Source of the DNA: Psilocybe azurescens
Lineage: Eukaryota; Basidiomycota; Agaricomycetes; Agaricales; Agrocybaceae
DNA length: 64,000 nucleotides
Assembly (NCBI GenBank): GCA_023853785.1
Contig: JAJIRX010000597.1
Location: forward strand, 186,001 to 250,000
Direction of reading: 5' to 3'
The notes beneath the pieces are model-generated. The model searched no databases, was not told the DNA's origin, and saw nothing but the letters and a program-made list of their open reading frames with translations. A program made the translations under genes and the position numbers. Positions 22,416 through 34,286 of the stretch are shown one piece after another (position 1 is the stretch's first letter; every line of letters begins with the position of its first letter).

Positions 22416-24200
22416 ATGAACCAAAACTCGCCAGGGCACGACTCTCTAGAATCAGACATAGAAATGATTGACATCCGTGAGGCCGAGTTACCACCGAAAC
22501 CCCACCCGAATGGCCACTCAAGCGCAGATCCTGAATGGGACGACGATGACGAGACACTGCCGAACGACGATGGTAGTAGGGGATTGCTTAGTGGGAATGC
22601 TGATAGGACGAGATTTGAGACGAAGTCTACGAAGAAGTGGCCACAGGTGAAGAGCATTGTTATTGAGGTACGTGGCATAGCTGGACCTCGTTCTTTTGAC
22701 TAAAGGATGCTGTTTTAGAGTGCTCCTGCACTCCTTATGACGACGGTTAGTCTATTGTTTACAGGGAAACTGTTAGATAAAGTATCAGTGAGTCCTTGAT
22801 TGGCACTTATATCACCGCAAAAGTCGTAATATAATATCATAGCACTGGCGCGCAATGCAAGAAGTTGATCAACTCATTATGATCATCCCCGTCGTGCTAA
22901 ACCTCAATGGAAATCTAGAGATGAATCTCTCAGCCCGACTAGGAACAGCTGCCAACGTCGGCGAACTAGACGATCCTGCCATTAGACGGTCCATGATAAT
23001 GGGCAGTCTTGCACTTCTTCAAGTGCAAACTATTTCAGTTTCCTTCATTGCTGCGTGCATTGCCCTTATTCTTGGGCGTTTTGTCCCTCGTAATGGCCCT
23101 GCACATGCACCTTCATCATCAACTAACTCCACGGCAGCTGCGGTACGCGACCTGATAACCTATTCATTGGACTACACCATTAGAGAAACCGATACAGGCC
23201 GAAAATCAGGCATCCCAACGTATGCATTTTCCATGGTTTGAGGTGCCCCGTAATGCTGAGGACATTCATTGCGTCTAGATTAATCATGGTGGCGTCGACG
23301 ACAATGACTGCAGCGGCGCTTTCGGGGATTATTCTTGGTTCATTCATGTGCACCCTCATCGTACTGTGCCGAAAGTTTGACCGGGATCCAGACAATATCG
23401 CACCCGCTGTAGCGTCTTGCTTGGGCGATTTAGTTACCCTCATTCTTGTGGGACTTGTCTCCACTCTGCTTATACCCTTCATCCGCACTCCAATCCCGTT
23501 TATCGTTGCATGTCTCGTGCTGGGTAGTGCGATCACCTGCTTTTTTACACCTTGAAGAACAAGCATGTGCGCCCGCTTCTAAAGGAAGGGTGGTCCCCTC
23601 TCTTTGGCGCTATGGCTATCAGCAGCGGAACAGGAATCGTACTGGATATGTTTGTCAGTCGGTATGAAGGCTTCGCCGTTCTGGCGGTTGTTATATCAGG
23701 GCTACCGGGGGCAGCTGGTTCAATTTTAGTATCAAGATTATCGACCTCTCTACATGCAGCAAAATTGGCATTAACTAATGCTCTTCCATCCTACTCTACA
23801 CCCAACAAACACCCCGAACCTAGCCCTCTTCTCTCCATGATCACCCTACTTCTTATCACACTCCCTGTTGAAGTTGTGTTCCTATCTATTCTCGATGGTC
23901 TGGGTTGGCTTAACCTTCCGTTTTTGTTTGTTGTCATTTCTATCCTATTCTTTGGATGTGCTGTGAGTTTTACAGACTTTTGTCGATTAAGCAATTTTTA
24001 AAAAATCAGCTCCATAGGTCTTCGCATCGCTAATCATTGCTCGCCTCCTCACGAATTTCCTTTGGTCAATAAACCGAGACCCCGATATGTACGCATTGCC
24101 CATTCACTCGGCGCTCATGGATCTTATTGGCCAACTGCTCCTCGTCCTTTGCTTCGAGATCGTTCAAAGTCTCGGAGGTAAAGTTCATGCGAGGAGTTAA
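22416..24200 (+). CDS. SLC41/MgtE-type divalent cation transporter
   Basis: Exons are 22416-22667, 22719-22787, 22843-23219, 23279-23962 and 24018-24200. The N-terminal ~80 residues are acidic and cytoplasmic. Two homologous membrane halves follow: the first carries VVLNLNGNLEMNLSARLGTA and GELDDP, the second NIAPAVASCLGDLVTLILVG and SSGTGIVLDMFVSR, ending MYALPIHSALMDLIGQLLLV. These are the SLC41 (MgtE-like) signatures for Mg2+ transport across the plasma membrane or a vacuole. One base is missing at the T run 23541-23546: the frame before it stops at 23555 while the conserved continuation (TLKNKHVRPLLKEGW) is in the next frame. Since the rest is intact I read this as a sequence error. A 41-nt intron at 23143-23183 is an alternative to the 59-nt intron at 23220-23278. 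The retrotransposon ends only about 115 bp upstream. Confidence 0.88.
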
Positions 24201-25035
24201 CACGAGACCTCCTCTTCCTCTTCAATCATAGGCTTGCATCCACTCCTGCTTTAGAGACCGCTATCAGCATCTATAACTACAGTCTCCACATACTAACCAA
24301 TAATCTGTATTATAGTTCTCTGTAATGTTGTCCGTACTTCCAATCCTTTCTTACCCGGAACATGCATACTTCTATCCTGGTTAATGCTTTCTAGATTGAA
24401 TTACTCACCACCGCCTTCAATCGCTGCTTTGTATTTATTATATATCTTTATTCATAATGTTCTTCTCTTCGCTGAGGGTACTATTACAATATGTTCTGGT
24501 TTTGTATGCAGAGTTATGAACTCTCCTTCGACGTCGAGACGACGTTCAAAGCTGGAACTGGCAAGCTGAAACTGATTGAGACTCGCAACTTGAGACGACA
24601 ACTTCACTTGAATCTGTAATTTGTTCTCGATTTAATTCCACGCTCCAATTTTTTTTGCAGGTCTCGCAGCTGGCATTCAGGGCGAGGCCGTACACCCCAT
24701 AACTCCCGACTCTTAAGCCTCGTACATTCTCTCCTGCTTCTCTTGAAGACGAGAAATAACAAAGGCGATGGTGATTAGACCAATGCCAAGCCATTGCATA
24801 GAGCAGCTAATCACGTGCCCAGAGTGAGTTATCATGCGCGTGATCTGTGCGGTATAGTGCAAAGCTTGTTCGCACCTTGACCTTGACCTCCAATTACCCT
24901 CGTATAGTTCTTTGAGAACTTGAGAACGGCCGTGTACTTTTGGCCTATATCAGGCTGACATTTGCCAGTATACTCAGTACAGGCAAATCGACCTGTTCTT
25001 GACTGACGCGAAGTCCGAGACCGCGTTACGACAAC
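24201..25035. other. Intergenic, SLC41 3' end and ADA3 promoter
   Basis: This 835-bp region contains no supported gene. The last ~250 bp must contain the ADA3 promoter; no TATA box is evident, as usual for housekeeping genes. Confidence 0.5.
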
Positions 25036-27440
25036 ATGGCATCCAGGCTCGTTACATACCACTCTCCAGTGCCTATAAGCTCTTCGCTATTGAAGCACCA
25101 GCCTGACGCGGTACCCTCAATTGATGAACTGGAAAAAATACAGGCCGAGCTTGCACAAGCCAAGCAGAATGCTTTGGACCGGGGCCGCAAGGCGGAGGAG
25201 GACATTAGAACAATCAAAGAATCCGTGCGCCGGATTACCGAGAGAGAGAAGGGGAAATTTAAAGCAATTGATGAAGTCAAGAGGGAACGCGACTGTCAGT
25301 ATTCGTTATTTTTGTTCGAAGAGGTTTCTAACTTGGTTAATTTGCATACATTCTTCACAATCATATTGCTGTGTGCGGTTACATCTACTTGATCTATCAT
25401 CGGATACTTTTCCAATTGGGATTGGCTATTGCTCTGCATGATTTACACATGCTCAATTTGGTTCTATTCACGGGCGGCTATTCCGACTTGATTGATCTTC
25501 TCGGCGGCTCTATAGACACACCTTTACTTGACGCCGACGACATAAGGCCTTCAAGTGCCTTCCACGGCGGCCCACTCAAATCACGGCACTCACATCCTAC
25601 TAATGCACTCCCCACCTCCTCTTCCAGGTCATCCGTAGATCCACGTCGGTCGTGAGCATTAAATTTTGATGATACGTGACAAAATCTAACTTGTTTTCAG
25701 AGCTGCCGAGGAACTGAAAAAGAAAAAGAAAAAGCGGAAACGGGAACCCGGTGACAGTGATGTTGAACCAGGTAATGAACACACTGGCTTGCATAATTTA
25801 TATGCCAATTTTGCTGTGCAGAAGTACAAAGACCCCGAAAATTATCACCTGTGGTCCATGCTACAAATCATGCTCCACCTCCAAAGCCACCCAAACCCTC
25901 TGCTTTGGCCACCGTGCCACATAATAAGGTATTCTCTTACTTCTTACTCTTTAATGCGTATTCCAATTGATGCTTGTCAGAACACCACAGGGCCTGACTT
26001 TTCAGTTCCTCCAACTCAACAACTCCTGCCACCTCGACCACCGATACCGCCTCCTCCAATACCTGGGCCTAGCAAACCCGTTGAAGTCACAGAAGATTTT
26101 AGCAAGGCCAAACAACCAACGCAGATACTTGTATCAACTTTTTACACCAGCATTGAACCATACATTCGTAATATTAAGGAGGAGGACGTGGGATTTCTGG
26201 AGTATACGGGGGATGAAATCGAGCCGTTCGTGATGCCAAAATTAGGGAGACATTACCTTGATGTATGGGAGGGCCAAGATCAGGGTATTTTGCCTGCGTC
26301 CTCCATCCTTGTGGATCCACAATTGGCACCTCCCAGTGCCTTCGCAGCGCCGACTCCGAAATGGGATCCTTCAACGCTCTCAGAACCAGATTTAATTGGC
26401 GAAGAGAAAGGACATGGGCCCTTAACGGAGAGGGTAATTAGTGCGTTGCTTCCGATTCCGGATGTAATAAACCAGTGGAAAGGTGTGAAAGCAGCGGAAG
26501 ATGCTATGGAAGGACGACCAGGTGGAAGTGGAGCTGCTGCTGCGAGGCGAGAACGTCTGAATGTCACTGATCTTGAAGCGAGGATCAGAGATACCATGCG
26601 ATATCATGGATTGATTGACACGGTTGTAAGAACACTAACTTCGACATCTATTTTTCTATGATAACTGATGATTGGTTTTTATCAGCCTGATTTTACAGAA
26701 AAAGTTGACGATCCTATCGCTACTGCTCTTCGGGAAGCACAGAGAGAGCTAAGACAAGTTGTTGCCACGAACAAAGCTCGGAAAGCTCGCCTGGCAGCTA
26801 TTGCTCGAGACAGGCTTGGATATCAGGAATACCTTGAGCTTCGAGATTCTATTGACAAAAACATCACGACGTTGTACGCCAAACTGCAGAAGAAGGATAC
26901 GCCAAAGCTGAACAAGAAGAAGAAGAAGCCTCTGCAGGGTGCCGCCGCCGCCGCCGCTGCAGCAGCAGCAGCTAATGCAGCGAAGGGAAGTGCAGCCCCG
27001 ATGATCCACCCTCAGCGCTTGCCCCTTGTCCCGCTGCGCTTGGTCTTACCCCAGACGAGGACAGCCATCTGATTGTGAATGAGCAGCTGAAGCAGTTGGT
27101 CGAAACTCGCCGGCAGTGGGTGGATACCGTCGGCTCAATATTTGATCAAAAGGAAGCGGAGAATCCTGGTAGGATATACGGCCTTCCGAAGGAGAGTGTG
27201 TATCTTGGGATTGACGAGGAGGTGAATGCGATGTTGGCTGCTCAAGGCTCAAAAAATCCATCGCCGAATAACCCGGCGATGAATGGCGCTTCTGGTCCGG
27301 CGGGATCGTCTGGTGCTCCCAATGGGGTGGTGCAGAATGGGTATGGAGGTGGATTTGCGAGGACTAATGGGAGTCTTACCATTAACAGCGGTCATAAAGG
27401 CAAAGAGAGGGCCAGAAACGACGCAATGGACATCGGATGA
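25036..27440 (+). CDS. NGG1: SAGA/ADA histone acetyltransferase subunit ADA3 (Ngg1)
   Basis: Exons: 25036-25294, 25516-25651, 25701-25771, 25822-25928, 25981-26625, 26686-27440. The N-terminus is a charged coiled coil, then a K-rich patch and a Pro-rich linker (PPRPPIPPPPIPGPSKP). The conserved block starts KQPTQILVSTFYTSIEPYIR and EEDVGFLEYTGDE. The C-terminal Ada3 domain (DPIATALREAQRELRQVV, RIYGLPKESVY) includes a long helix and a polyalanine run at about 26941-26980. Ada3 holds Gcn5 and Ada2 together in the nuclear SAGA and ADA complexes. The frame slips by one at about 26996-26999 (CCCC): upstream sequence and the conserved LGLTPDED... segment are in different frames, and one extra C would join them. 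For a core chromatin gene this is probably an assembly error. Intron 1 is unusually long (221 nt). Confidence 0.9.
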
Positions 27441-28095
27441 CGGCATCTTCTCTGTTTCGATGTTTCCTCTCACCTTTCTTTTTTTACCTGTTTTTATTCT
27501 TAGCGTCGTCTTTTCTGTCTGGGGTCTTATTGTTTTCTATTCACCTTTCCTTTATTTCTCTATTTTCAATTCCTTATCTTCGCGTGTTGTTTTCTATTGC
27601 TCTGTACATCTTTCTCTTTCTCTTTTTGATATACTTTTCCCTTGCAGGATAGGAACTCATCATCATCGTTTTCATTACAACCCAACCTTCCCAACCCACT
27701 TCACCCATCCCACCTGACCCACTCCATCTACATCGACAGTTCTGCTTGGTCTCCATCCCTCGTAACTATTACATTATTTGTATTCTGCATTACATCATTT
27801 GCGTTGCATTAATAGCTGGATTTCCGCCATTGCTGTTGTACTTCCGCGCATGAACGTGAAGTGAATGACGATGGCTTGCATTTATTTGTCACGAGTTTGC
27901 TACCCAAAAGATATGTTCAGTGGGTAATCCTGCAGCAATGATCAATATTTATTGAGAGGGTATGTGCACAAGCGACATTAGTGGTTGCTGAACTGGATGG
28001 ATGGACGAAGAAACTCGGAAACTCCCGTAAGTTGATACGGTATTGGTAAATGAATCATAGCGTAAACTATGAAAGTATGTGTACGAACATCGCAA
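27441..28095. other. Convergent 3' region of ADA3 and RPA34
   Basis: The first 220 bp are pyrimidine-rich 3' UTR. No gene or RNA is seen between the two convergent stop codons. Confidence 0.5.
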
Positions 28096-29109
28096 TCATG
28101 CGACCTTGCTTTTCTTCGTCTTCTTCGCAGATGTTTCTAGAGCATCCCCTGGTTCGCCTTTACGTTTTTTGCCTTTGGTTTTCTTGACTTCAACGTCAAG
28201 TTCGGCCATAGGGGTTTCTTCGTTGGTGATAGATACATCGGCTGCCTTGGTGCGCTTCTTTTTGGGCGATGGTAGAGGTTGGGGCGCTTGCACAGCGTCT
28301 ACTTCCATTTCTGTTACGTCGTTGTTGGCATTGACGATAGAACCATATGGCATGAACCGATGCTTTAGAATTTCCTTGGGATAGGAATGCCGAGGTGGGT
28401 TTTGATATTCCAATGATTCACCATTTGGAGGTAGTGTCGGGGTGACCGGTTGAGCAGTGACTACGATATGGTGGGCAATAGGTTTTGATACTAGTGAGAG
28501 TAAGGTCAATAATTTATTGATTTGGAAAACGTTTTAGCGTCTTCAACTTACTTGGATATAGTTTTCCCTTCTTACTGCTTCGAGGCAAGAGACATGTCAA
28601 ACTTTTGATTTCTTCTCCGCCTACTGGTTGGCTGTCGTCGTCTCCGACAGACCAAATATCAAATGCAGTGTGTTTGCGTTTTAACGTGCCGATACAAGAA
28701 CTTGCAGAAGATGATGGTACATCTACTTTGAGATTCTCCAAGTACTTGGGCTTCACCTAGAAAGCGTAAACCCGAACTTGTACTAAGTTTCAAAAAGACA
28801 ATGATTTTGGAGAAGCGACGGGTTGCTCACACTCTCCGGGACGCGTATAAGCCATAGTTCGAGGTCCTCATCATTGTTAATTCTGTCCCAGTCAAATTCT
28901 CCTCCGTTCACATCATCGCCTTTCACAAGCACGGCTCCTGAAGGAGGAGTGTACGCCCAGTTTTGATTGACACCCTCATTTCTGCCAGTGTCCGCCTTTT
29001 TTGTCTTTGCACTGGTCTTTGCACTGGTCTTCTTCTTTGAGGCAACCTGAGGAGGTGGCGTTGCTGATGAGCTAGACGAGCCGCTAGGAGAAGGTGACGG
29101 TCGAGACAT
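28096..29109 (-). CDS. RPA34: RNA polymerase I subunit RPA34 (A34.5-like)
   Basis: Three exons in phase: 29109-28831, 28756-28552, 28490-28096 (introns 74 and 61 nt), about 292 residues. The N-terminus is Ser/Lys-rich and disordered. The middle carries FDIWSVGDDD, LTCLLPRSSKKGKLYP and PIAHHIVVTAQPVTP, which match the dimerisation module of the fungal A34.5/PAF49 family. The C-terminal third is a lysine-rich tail (SPKKKRTKAADVS, KKTKGKKRKG, KKTKKSKVA) typical of this subunit. It forms the TFIIF-like A49-A34.5 heterodimer on RNA polymerase I in the nucleolus. The gene is convergent with ADA3. The family is fast-evolving, so the call rests on a short core plus overall architecture. Confidence 0.75.
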
Positions 29110-29601
29110 AACTTTAAAATCAAGTCCCCAGTCAAGACAAGAAAGTTCAGATTCCAGAAACGCTCGGCAAGGAATAACTTTTTCTTTATTGATCACATGA
29201 TGCGTGTAAGTATTAAGTGACGTCGAAATCAATGCATTGACCTAGTTCAGAACTTCAGAGCTTCAGACTCTGCTATCTCTGTTCTTCGACCCAATATTGG
29301 CCCGTCGATCCCTAATAGGACTTCGAGACGTGTTTTATTGTTAAGGAAAAGTTGAGGCTTGAGGCTTAATGCCAGTACCTTCAACTTATGTTCGAAATGC
29401 AGTCTCTTTGACTTGTCGCGTCTCCAGCCCATGGCCTATTGGAGGGCGCAATCAATTATGTTCAAATACGCCATTGAGGCAATTCACAGTTCGCACCATA
29501 AATTCTTGTTATCAGTTATCAGATCTGACTACTCATCTCTTTCTTCTATAGACTGTTAGCAAGTCCCTTTTACCAAAGAAAAGGGTAGGCATCCCTGTGA
29601 A
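29110..29601. promoter_or_regulatory. Divergent promoter region, RPA34 / unknown gene
   Basis: This 492-bp stretch separates two divergent start codons and must carry both promoters. No specific site could be identified. Confidence 0.4.
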
Positions 29602-30653
29602 ATGGTCAACGCGGTTCTTACATTGCGACCAGAGCAATTCACAAGAAGAACGCCCTTTGAATGCCGTATGTGTCACAACAATTAAATGCTTCGATATAAA
29701 ACTGAAACTCGCTCGATACAGCCTCAGGAAAAAGCGCACGTACACCAGATCTTGTCTCTTACTCCAGAAACGTTTTCTGCTGTTGGCCAAGAGATGGTAA
29801 ATTTCTCGACGAGAAGATGGGTGTATGCAGGAAAAACTCCAAAATGGGTGGTGTTCTCTTACCCTGCAGATCCCCCAGCCAAAAGGACAATTTTCCTCCC
29901 GATTCTCGAGGATATCTCTATTACCGGAAACCTTTGCCAGGCGAACATGCAATGACAGGGGGTTTGCGATTTCGGGTCATGCCCCTCGACACTCGCTCGT
30001 TTGATGAAGGAATAGATTTGATACACAAAGATGGCTTACCATGGAGGGTCCCGCTGTATAACGTAGTCCACTTCAAGGCTTATGCACCTATTTTGGAGAC
30101 GTTGCTTAAGGAAGGCTCCGTTACGCCAGACTTGGTGGCGCATGTACAAAAGATGCCTGTCCGTCGTTTCTCGCGGCGCTCAGCCATATTGTACGAATCT
30201 TCCGATACCTTTATCGCGGACTTGAGTCGTTGGCCAAGATTTGTTCACATGATTATGCCGGAAAGTGTCGTCACTATCGACAGCTTTATCTCGAGGGTGT
30301 TTTTCTGCAAATCGAGCGGCACCAGCCCTTACCAGGGTGAGTCTTAGTATTTTATCTTCAGAACAAGACGTCCATTAACTGACGTCAAATTGGTAGGCCG
30401 CCTTCGTTTACGCCTGGAGAGATCAACTTTGCCTAGGCATGCTGATTCTTATCACGCCACACTACGAGTTGTCGAAATCATTGAGCCAATTCAATGTATT
30501 GCTCTAGGCAAGAATTTCGAAATAGCCGAGCCAATCGAAGGAGAATTGATTCGTCGAAGAGGTACTGCGAGTAGTGAATACAAAATCTATACGTGCAAAT
30601 TATCTGGTGGATCTAGCGAAGTTCTCGATACTTTCTTCAATGGTCGCATATAG
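29602..30653 (+). CDS. Conserved basidiomycete protein of unknown function
   Basis: The proposed start MVNAVLTLRPEQF is followed by an intron with donor GTATGT at about 29668 and acceptor ...GATACAG at 29721. The best-supported part is 29830-30336, with RGYLYYRKPLPGEHA, GGLRFRV and DGLPWRVPLYN, then a clear 60-nt intron (30337-30396) to a last exon ending VLDTFFNGRI at 30653. The GG(L/I)RFR...(L/M)PWRLPL pattern recalls a large family of uncharacterised basidiomycete proteins. Junctions between 29700 and 29850 cannot be resolved: three donor/acceptor combinations exist and none keeps a perfect phase. A missing base, as in neighbouring genes, may be the cause. Confidence 0.55.
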
Positions 30654-32001
30654 GTAAGCGGTCTACTGGCCATTTCAATGATCAAATTAATCTTAATTGA
30701 CATCTGCTGCAGATAATCTAAGACAGGGACATATTAGCTCCTCCTCTCCAATATACGCGCATCTTCGTCCAAACACTATGGTCGTCGAAATACTAAACGC
30801 CTTCTGCCTACACATCTACTTTGACAGCGCAAAGATCGCATCCAATCTGTCAGTTGTCAACGTTCTGTGGCACAGACCACTGAGAACTGCCAAGATATTC
30901 TCTCCAACTTGAGGCTGGTATGGACAAGCATGGACCAGGGCTAGTCGCATATAGGACACAGCTCAGAGCTGGAACTGCAATGGATATTGCCACGTGTCGA
31001 GGCTTGGAAGCCGTCGTTAGTAGTAGTACTTCAAGAAATCTTATCACCGGGATTAGTGTTCGCAAAAGAAGGTTAGAATGTCCTCGCTCTTATGACACGA
31101 CATGTTGCTAACTCTGTTATAGTAAATTTCTTTAATTATGCCAGCGTTATAATTGTCGACAGAGTACATTGCACAATTTCACATATTCTATCTATCTGTT
31201 GACCCCACTTTACAGCGACTAATAACCTTGAAACGTTTCTGGCTTGCCGCCGTCCCGGTCATTTTCACCGAGTATCAATCCTTCAATGATACACAATAAC
31301 TGGAGCTGCCACCCCTGCAATGAATCTTCTCCTCGACGATAGAAGCATATCCACGGACCGCTTTTTAGGCTTGGCTTTTGACGTAGCCTGTGACCTTTTC
31401 TTCCGGATTCAGCATCTTTGGTATATTTTGGCGAACTGCCAAGATCTTCTATGCCACGAGAACTACTTTCCTTGAGGCTAAAATTAGCTCAACAACGCGA
31501 CCGGGCCTGTTTGTTAAACGCTTGACGTTTCTTCGGAGACATGGAGTATGTAGGGCCAATGCCTCGATAATGCATGCGAACGCCTCTCAAATCTCAATAT
31601 ATCCTTGGCTTGTAGCTTGGGCGGCAGATCCAAGCCTTTTAGCTGTTCTAGGAAATCGCGAAATCAAACTGGACCTGTACTCCACCAATGGCTTTGCTTT
31701 CGAGGCTTGAAACGAAGAACTGACTGCTACTATGGCACTCCAACGCTACGGAACTACTGGACTTTGACATATTTTCCATCAGCGAGATTCAGCCGTAAAA
31801 GTGGTCCGTTTACGTGCCTCAAGGTCTGCGGGTTAGTTGAATGTGAATTTTCGTTCATTGAGTTCCTTCCCTCATGACCACAACTAACTTGAAAATCTCG
31901 GATGATCTGAACGGATTCTTTCCATCGTTTGGAATAAAAGGCGACTTGCGTGGTTTTGCGAGCACTAGACTAGTCCCATTAAACAATCCTCAAGTCAAGA
32001 T
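30654..32001. other. Mostly non-coding, with possible gene fragments
   Basis: Short plus-strand frames at 30715-30912 (with LRTAKIF) and 31318-31480 (MNLLLDDRSIST..., with DVACDLFF) look faintly protein-like. They have no consistent splicing or recognised domain, and may be decayed exons. The last ~150 bp before 32002 is the xylanase promoter. Confidence 0.35.
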
Positions 32002-34138
32002 ATGTCGAAATTACTCGCCTTCGTCACCGTTGCTGTTATCGCCCAACAGGCAGCAGCTGTTGCTGTTTGGGGTCAATGTATGCACCAGGCACTCTCCCAG
32101 TTTATTGTTTTCTGATCCAAGATCTTAGGTGGTGGACAAGGATATTCAGGCGGTGTAAATCCCTTCCCCCTTTTTTTTTTTTCGTTGTAAAGAGATACTA
32201 ACGGTTATTCACAACCTAGACTACCTGTCAGTATTGAATTTGGCATGACAAGGCTTTCACACTCACAGACAATTCATTTATATAGGTGATGCTGGAAGCG
32301 TCTGTACTTACTCGAACCCTTACTACTCTCAGTGATTATCATCCGATTTTCGTCGGGGCTTTGCTTATAATTTGACCAGATGCTTACCCGGAAATGCTGC
32401 TCCTACAACAACCCCACAACCGACCTCGACACCTCCCACCACGAGTGTACCCGCGACTAGTACCGCACCACCTTCCGGTGGAAGCCCTGGAACTGGGCTC
32501 AACGGAAAGTTTGTCAGCCACGGCAAAGTTTTCTGGGTAATGCGCTTGGGACACCTTTAAGTTTCCGATGCATGTCATGCTGATATCCCTCTCTTTAGGG
32601 ATCCTGCGCAGATTCTGGCACATTGAACATTGCTGGTAGGAATTTCACGAGACCGCTTCTCAACCGCTTCTTCTTCTGGCCCATTGGTCTCATGTTTATT
32701 CCATTTTCTTAGCCAACGCTGCTGTTCTCAAGTCTGACTTTGGCGGTGTTACTCCTGTGAGTGATATACTGTTAGCACTATTCTCTCACCACTCATGACC
32801 CACATCGCATAGGAAAATTCTATGAAGGTGAAAACTCCAGCTATTATCTATATATATACGCTCTAATACATCGCTGTCGGTAATAGTGGGATGCGACCGA
32901 GAGTAGGCATCTTTTATTCCAAAATCTTCTAGGGATTCTGACGAGACGCCTATCAGACGTCCAAGGCCAGTTTACCTTTGGTGGCTCCGATGCACTCGTT
33001 AATTGGGCCGTCTCTAATGGGAAAATGATTCGTGGACACAACTTTAGTGCGATAACTATATTTACTTTATGATCGCCTGTGGTCGCTAAGCTTCATCCAG
33101 TATGGCACTCTCAACTCCCCAGCTGGGTGTCATCGATTAACAACAAGGCAACTTTGGTACGTGAAAGGCGCTCCACCCCGTATTATGATACTTATAGCAT
33201 TGCAATTCCAGACTTCCGTCATGCAGAAGCACATTTCCACTCTCGGCGGCCGTTATGCTGGGAAACTCTATGGCAAGTATTGCGTTACATTCAGTGTCTA
33301 ACATATTATAACGTCCCATTATTAGCTGTAGGAATTCTCATATATACGTTCTGATCTAAGTCTTACTTTTTTTTGACCTGTAGTGGGACGTTTGCAAGTA
33401 AGCACCAGTCTTTACGGTATAATCATGATTCTCATCTCTAATAACACTGTTGCAGCGAAATCCTTAACGAAGACGGCAGTCTGCGCTCGAGTGTCTGGTC
33501 CAACGTTTTCGGAGAATCGTTTGTCCAATTGGCCTTCCAATACGCTCGCACCGCAGACCCCAAAGCCAAGTGCGTAATAGCCACGAGGATGGAGATTTTC
33601 GCAAACATTTAACTGTTACTTCGCAGGCTATACATTAACGACTACAATCTCGACTCCAATAATGCTAAGACTCAAGGAATGGTCGCCCTGGTCAAGCGCG
33701 TGAATGCCAACGGGAAGTTCATTGACGGAATTGGGACACAAATGCATCTTAGTGTAAGGCAAAACATAGCTATGAGCGCATATATCTGATAATCTGCTAA
33801 AATCTTAGGCCGGAGGAGCTGGAGGAGCCCAGGCTGCTCTTACCGCGCTTGCTAGCACTGGCCTCGATGTTGCGATCACCGAGCTCGACATCGCTAATGC
33901 GGCCGCCAATGATTACACCACCGTTGTCAAAGCCTGCCTTAACACCCCCAATGCGTGACTATAACCTCCTGGGGTGTCAGCGACACCGTAAGTCGCTATC
34001 TCATCTTCTGATGTCTTGAGGTCGCTAACTTTGTCGTCTCGATCAATAGAACTCTTGGCGCGCCAGCACTAACCCCTCCTCTTCAACGGCAGCTATCAGC
34101 CCAAGCCTGCCTATAATGCTATCATTGGCATTCTTTAA
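32002..34138 (+). CDS. Endo-1,4-beta-xylanase GH10 with N-terminal CBM1
   Basis: Eighteen exons. Signal peptide [19 protein letters not shown], then a CBM1 cellulose-binding domain ([13 protein letters not shown]...CDAGSVC...NPYYSQC), a Thr/Pro linker and a GH10 barrel. The acid/base Glu is in WDVCNEIL and the nucleophile in ITELDI. The enzyme is secreted and hydrolyses the xylan backbone. CBM1 is split by a 7-nt exon (32220-32226). Exon 12 ends at 33272 with a GC donor (GCAAGT), followed by a 2-nt exon CT (33326-33327) that completes an Ala codon before TGGGAC at 33384. Other exons include 32887-32902, 32957-33046, 33101-33156, 33456-33569, 33627-33753, 33809-33987 and 34050-34138. As assembled the frame breaks twice: one base is missing in CCCCCAATG at about 33950, and one in CCCC at 34073-34076. 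Adding one base at each restores the family's normal C-terminus, so I treat the gene as functional with sequence errors. Confidence 0.93.
32220..32226 (+). other. 7-nt microexon in the xylanase CBM1
   Basis: The bases ACTACCT are flanked by AACCTAG upstream and GTCAGT downstream. Joined to GGT before and GT after, they encode Thr-Thr-Cys, which restores the standard CBM1 cysteine spacing; skipping the exon breaks frame. Confidence 0.8.
33326..33327 (+). other. 2-nt microexon in the xylanase catalytic domain
   Basis: Upstream intron 33273-33325 is GC-AG with consensus donor G|GCAAGT and branch TCTAAC. Downstream intron 33328-33383 is GT-AG with a pyrimidine tract. The two bases CT complete G-CT (Ala) ahead of the invariant Trp-Asp of the active-site strand. 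A single merged intron gives the wrong frame. Confidence 0.65.
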
Positions 34139-34286
34139 TCGCAAAACTCATCAAAATGCGCGAGCTATTGTAGCCAATTACTGTAACCCTTACCTATGGA
34201 AAATGAAACGATCTTTGCTTTTCTTTGAATCTCATGGACACAATGTGTTCACTCGCAACGATTTGCTTGAATTTCAGCATTCATAT

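Noticed and set aside
23143..23183. Alternative 41-nt intron in the SLC41 gene
   Set aside because: It also keeps an open frame, but gives an atypical loop; the 59-nt intron at 23220-23278 gives RKSGIPT-LIMVAST, closer to the family pattern. Not fully excluded.
26983..27009. A ~26-nt intron explaining the ADA3 frame change
   Set aside because: The phase would work, but 26 nt is below the size a spliceosome handles; a missing base in the C run at 26996 is simpler.
31318..31480. Short frame MNLLLDDRSIST... as a gene
   Set aside because: No splice-linked partner exons or domain; kept only as a possible fragment in the intergenic note.
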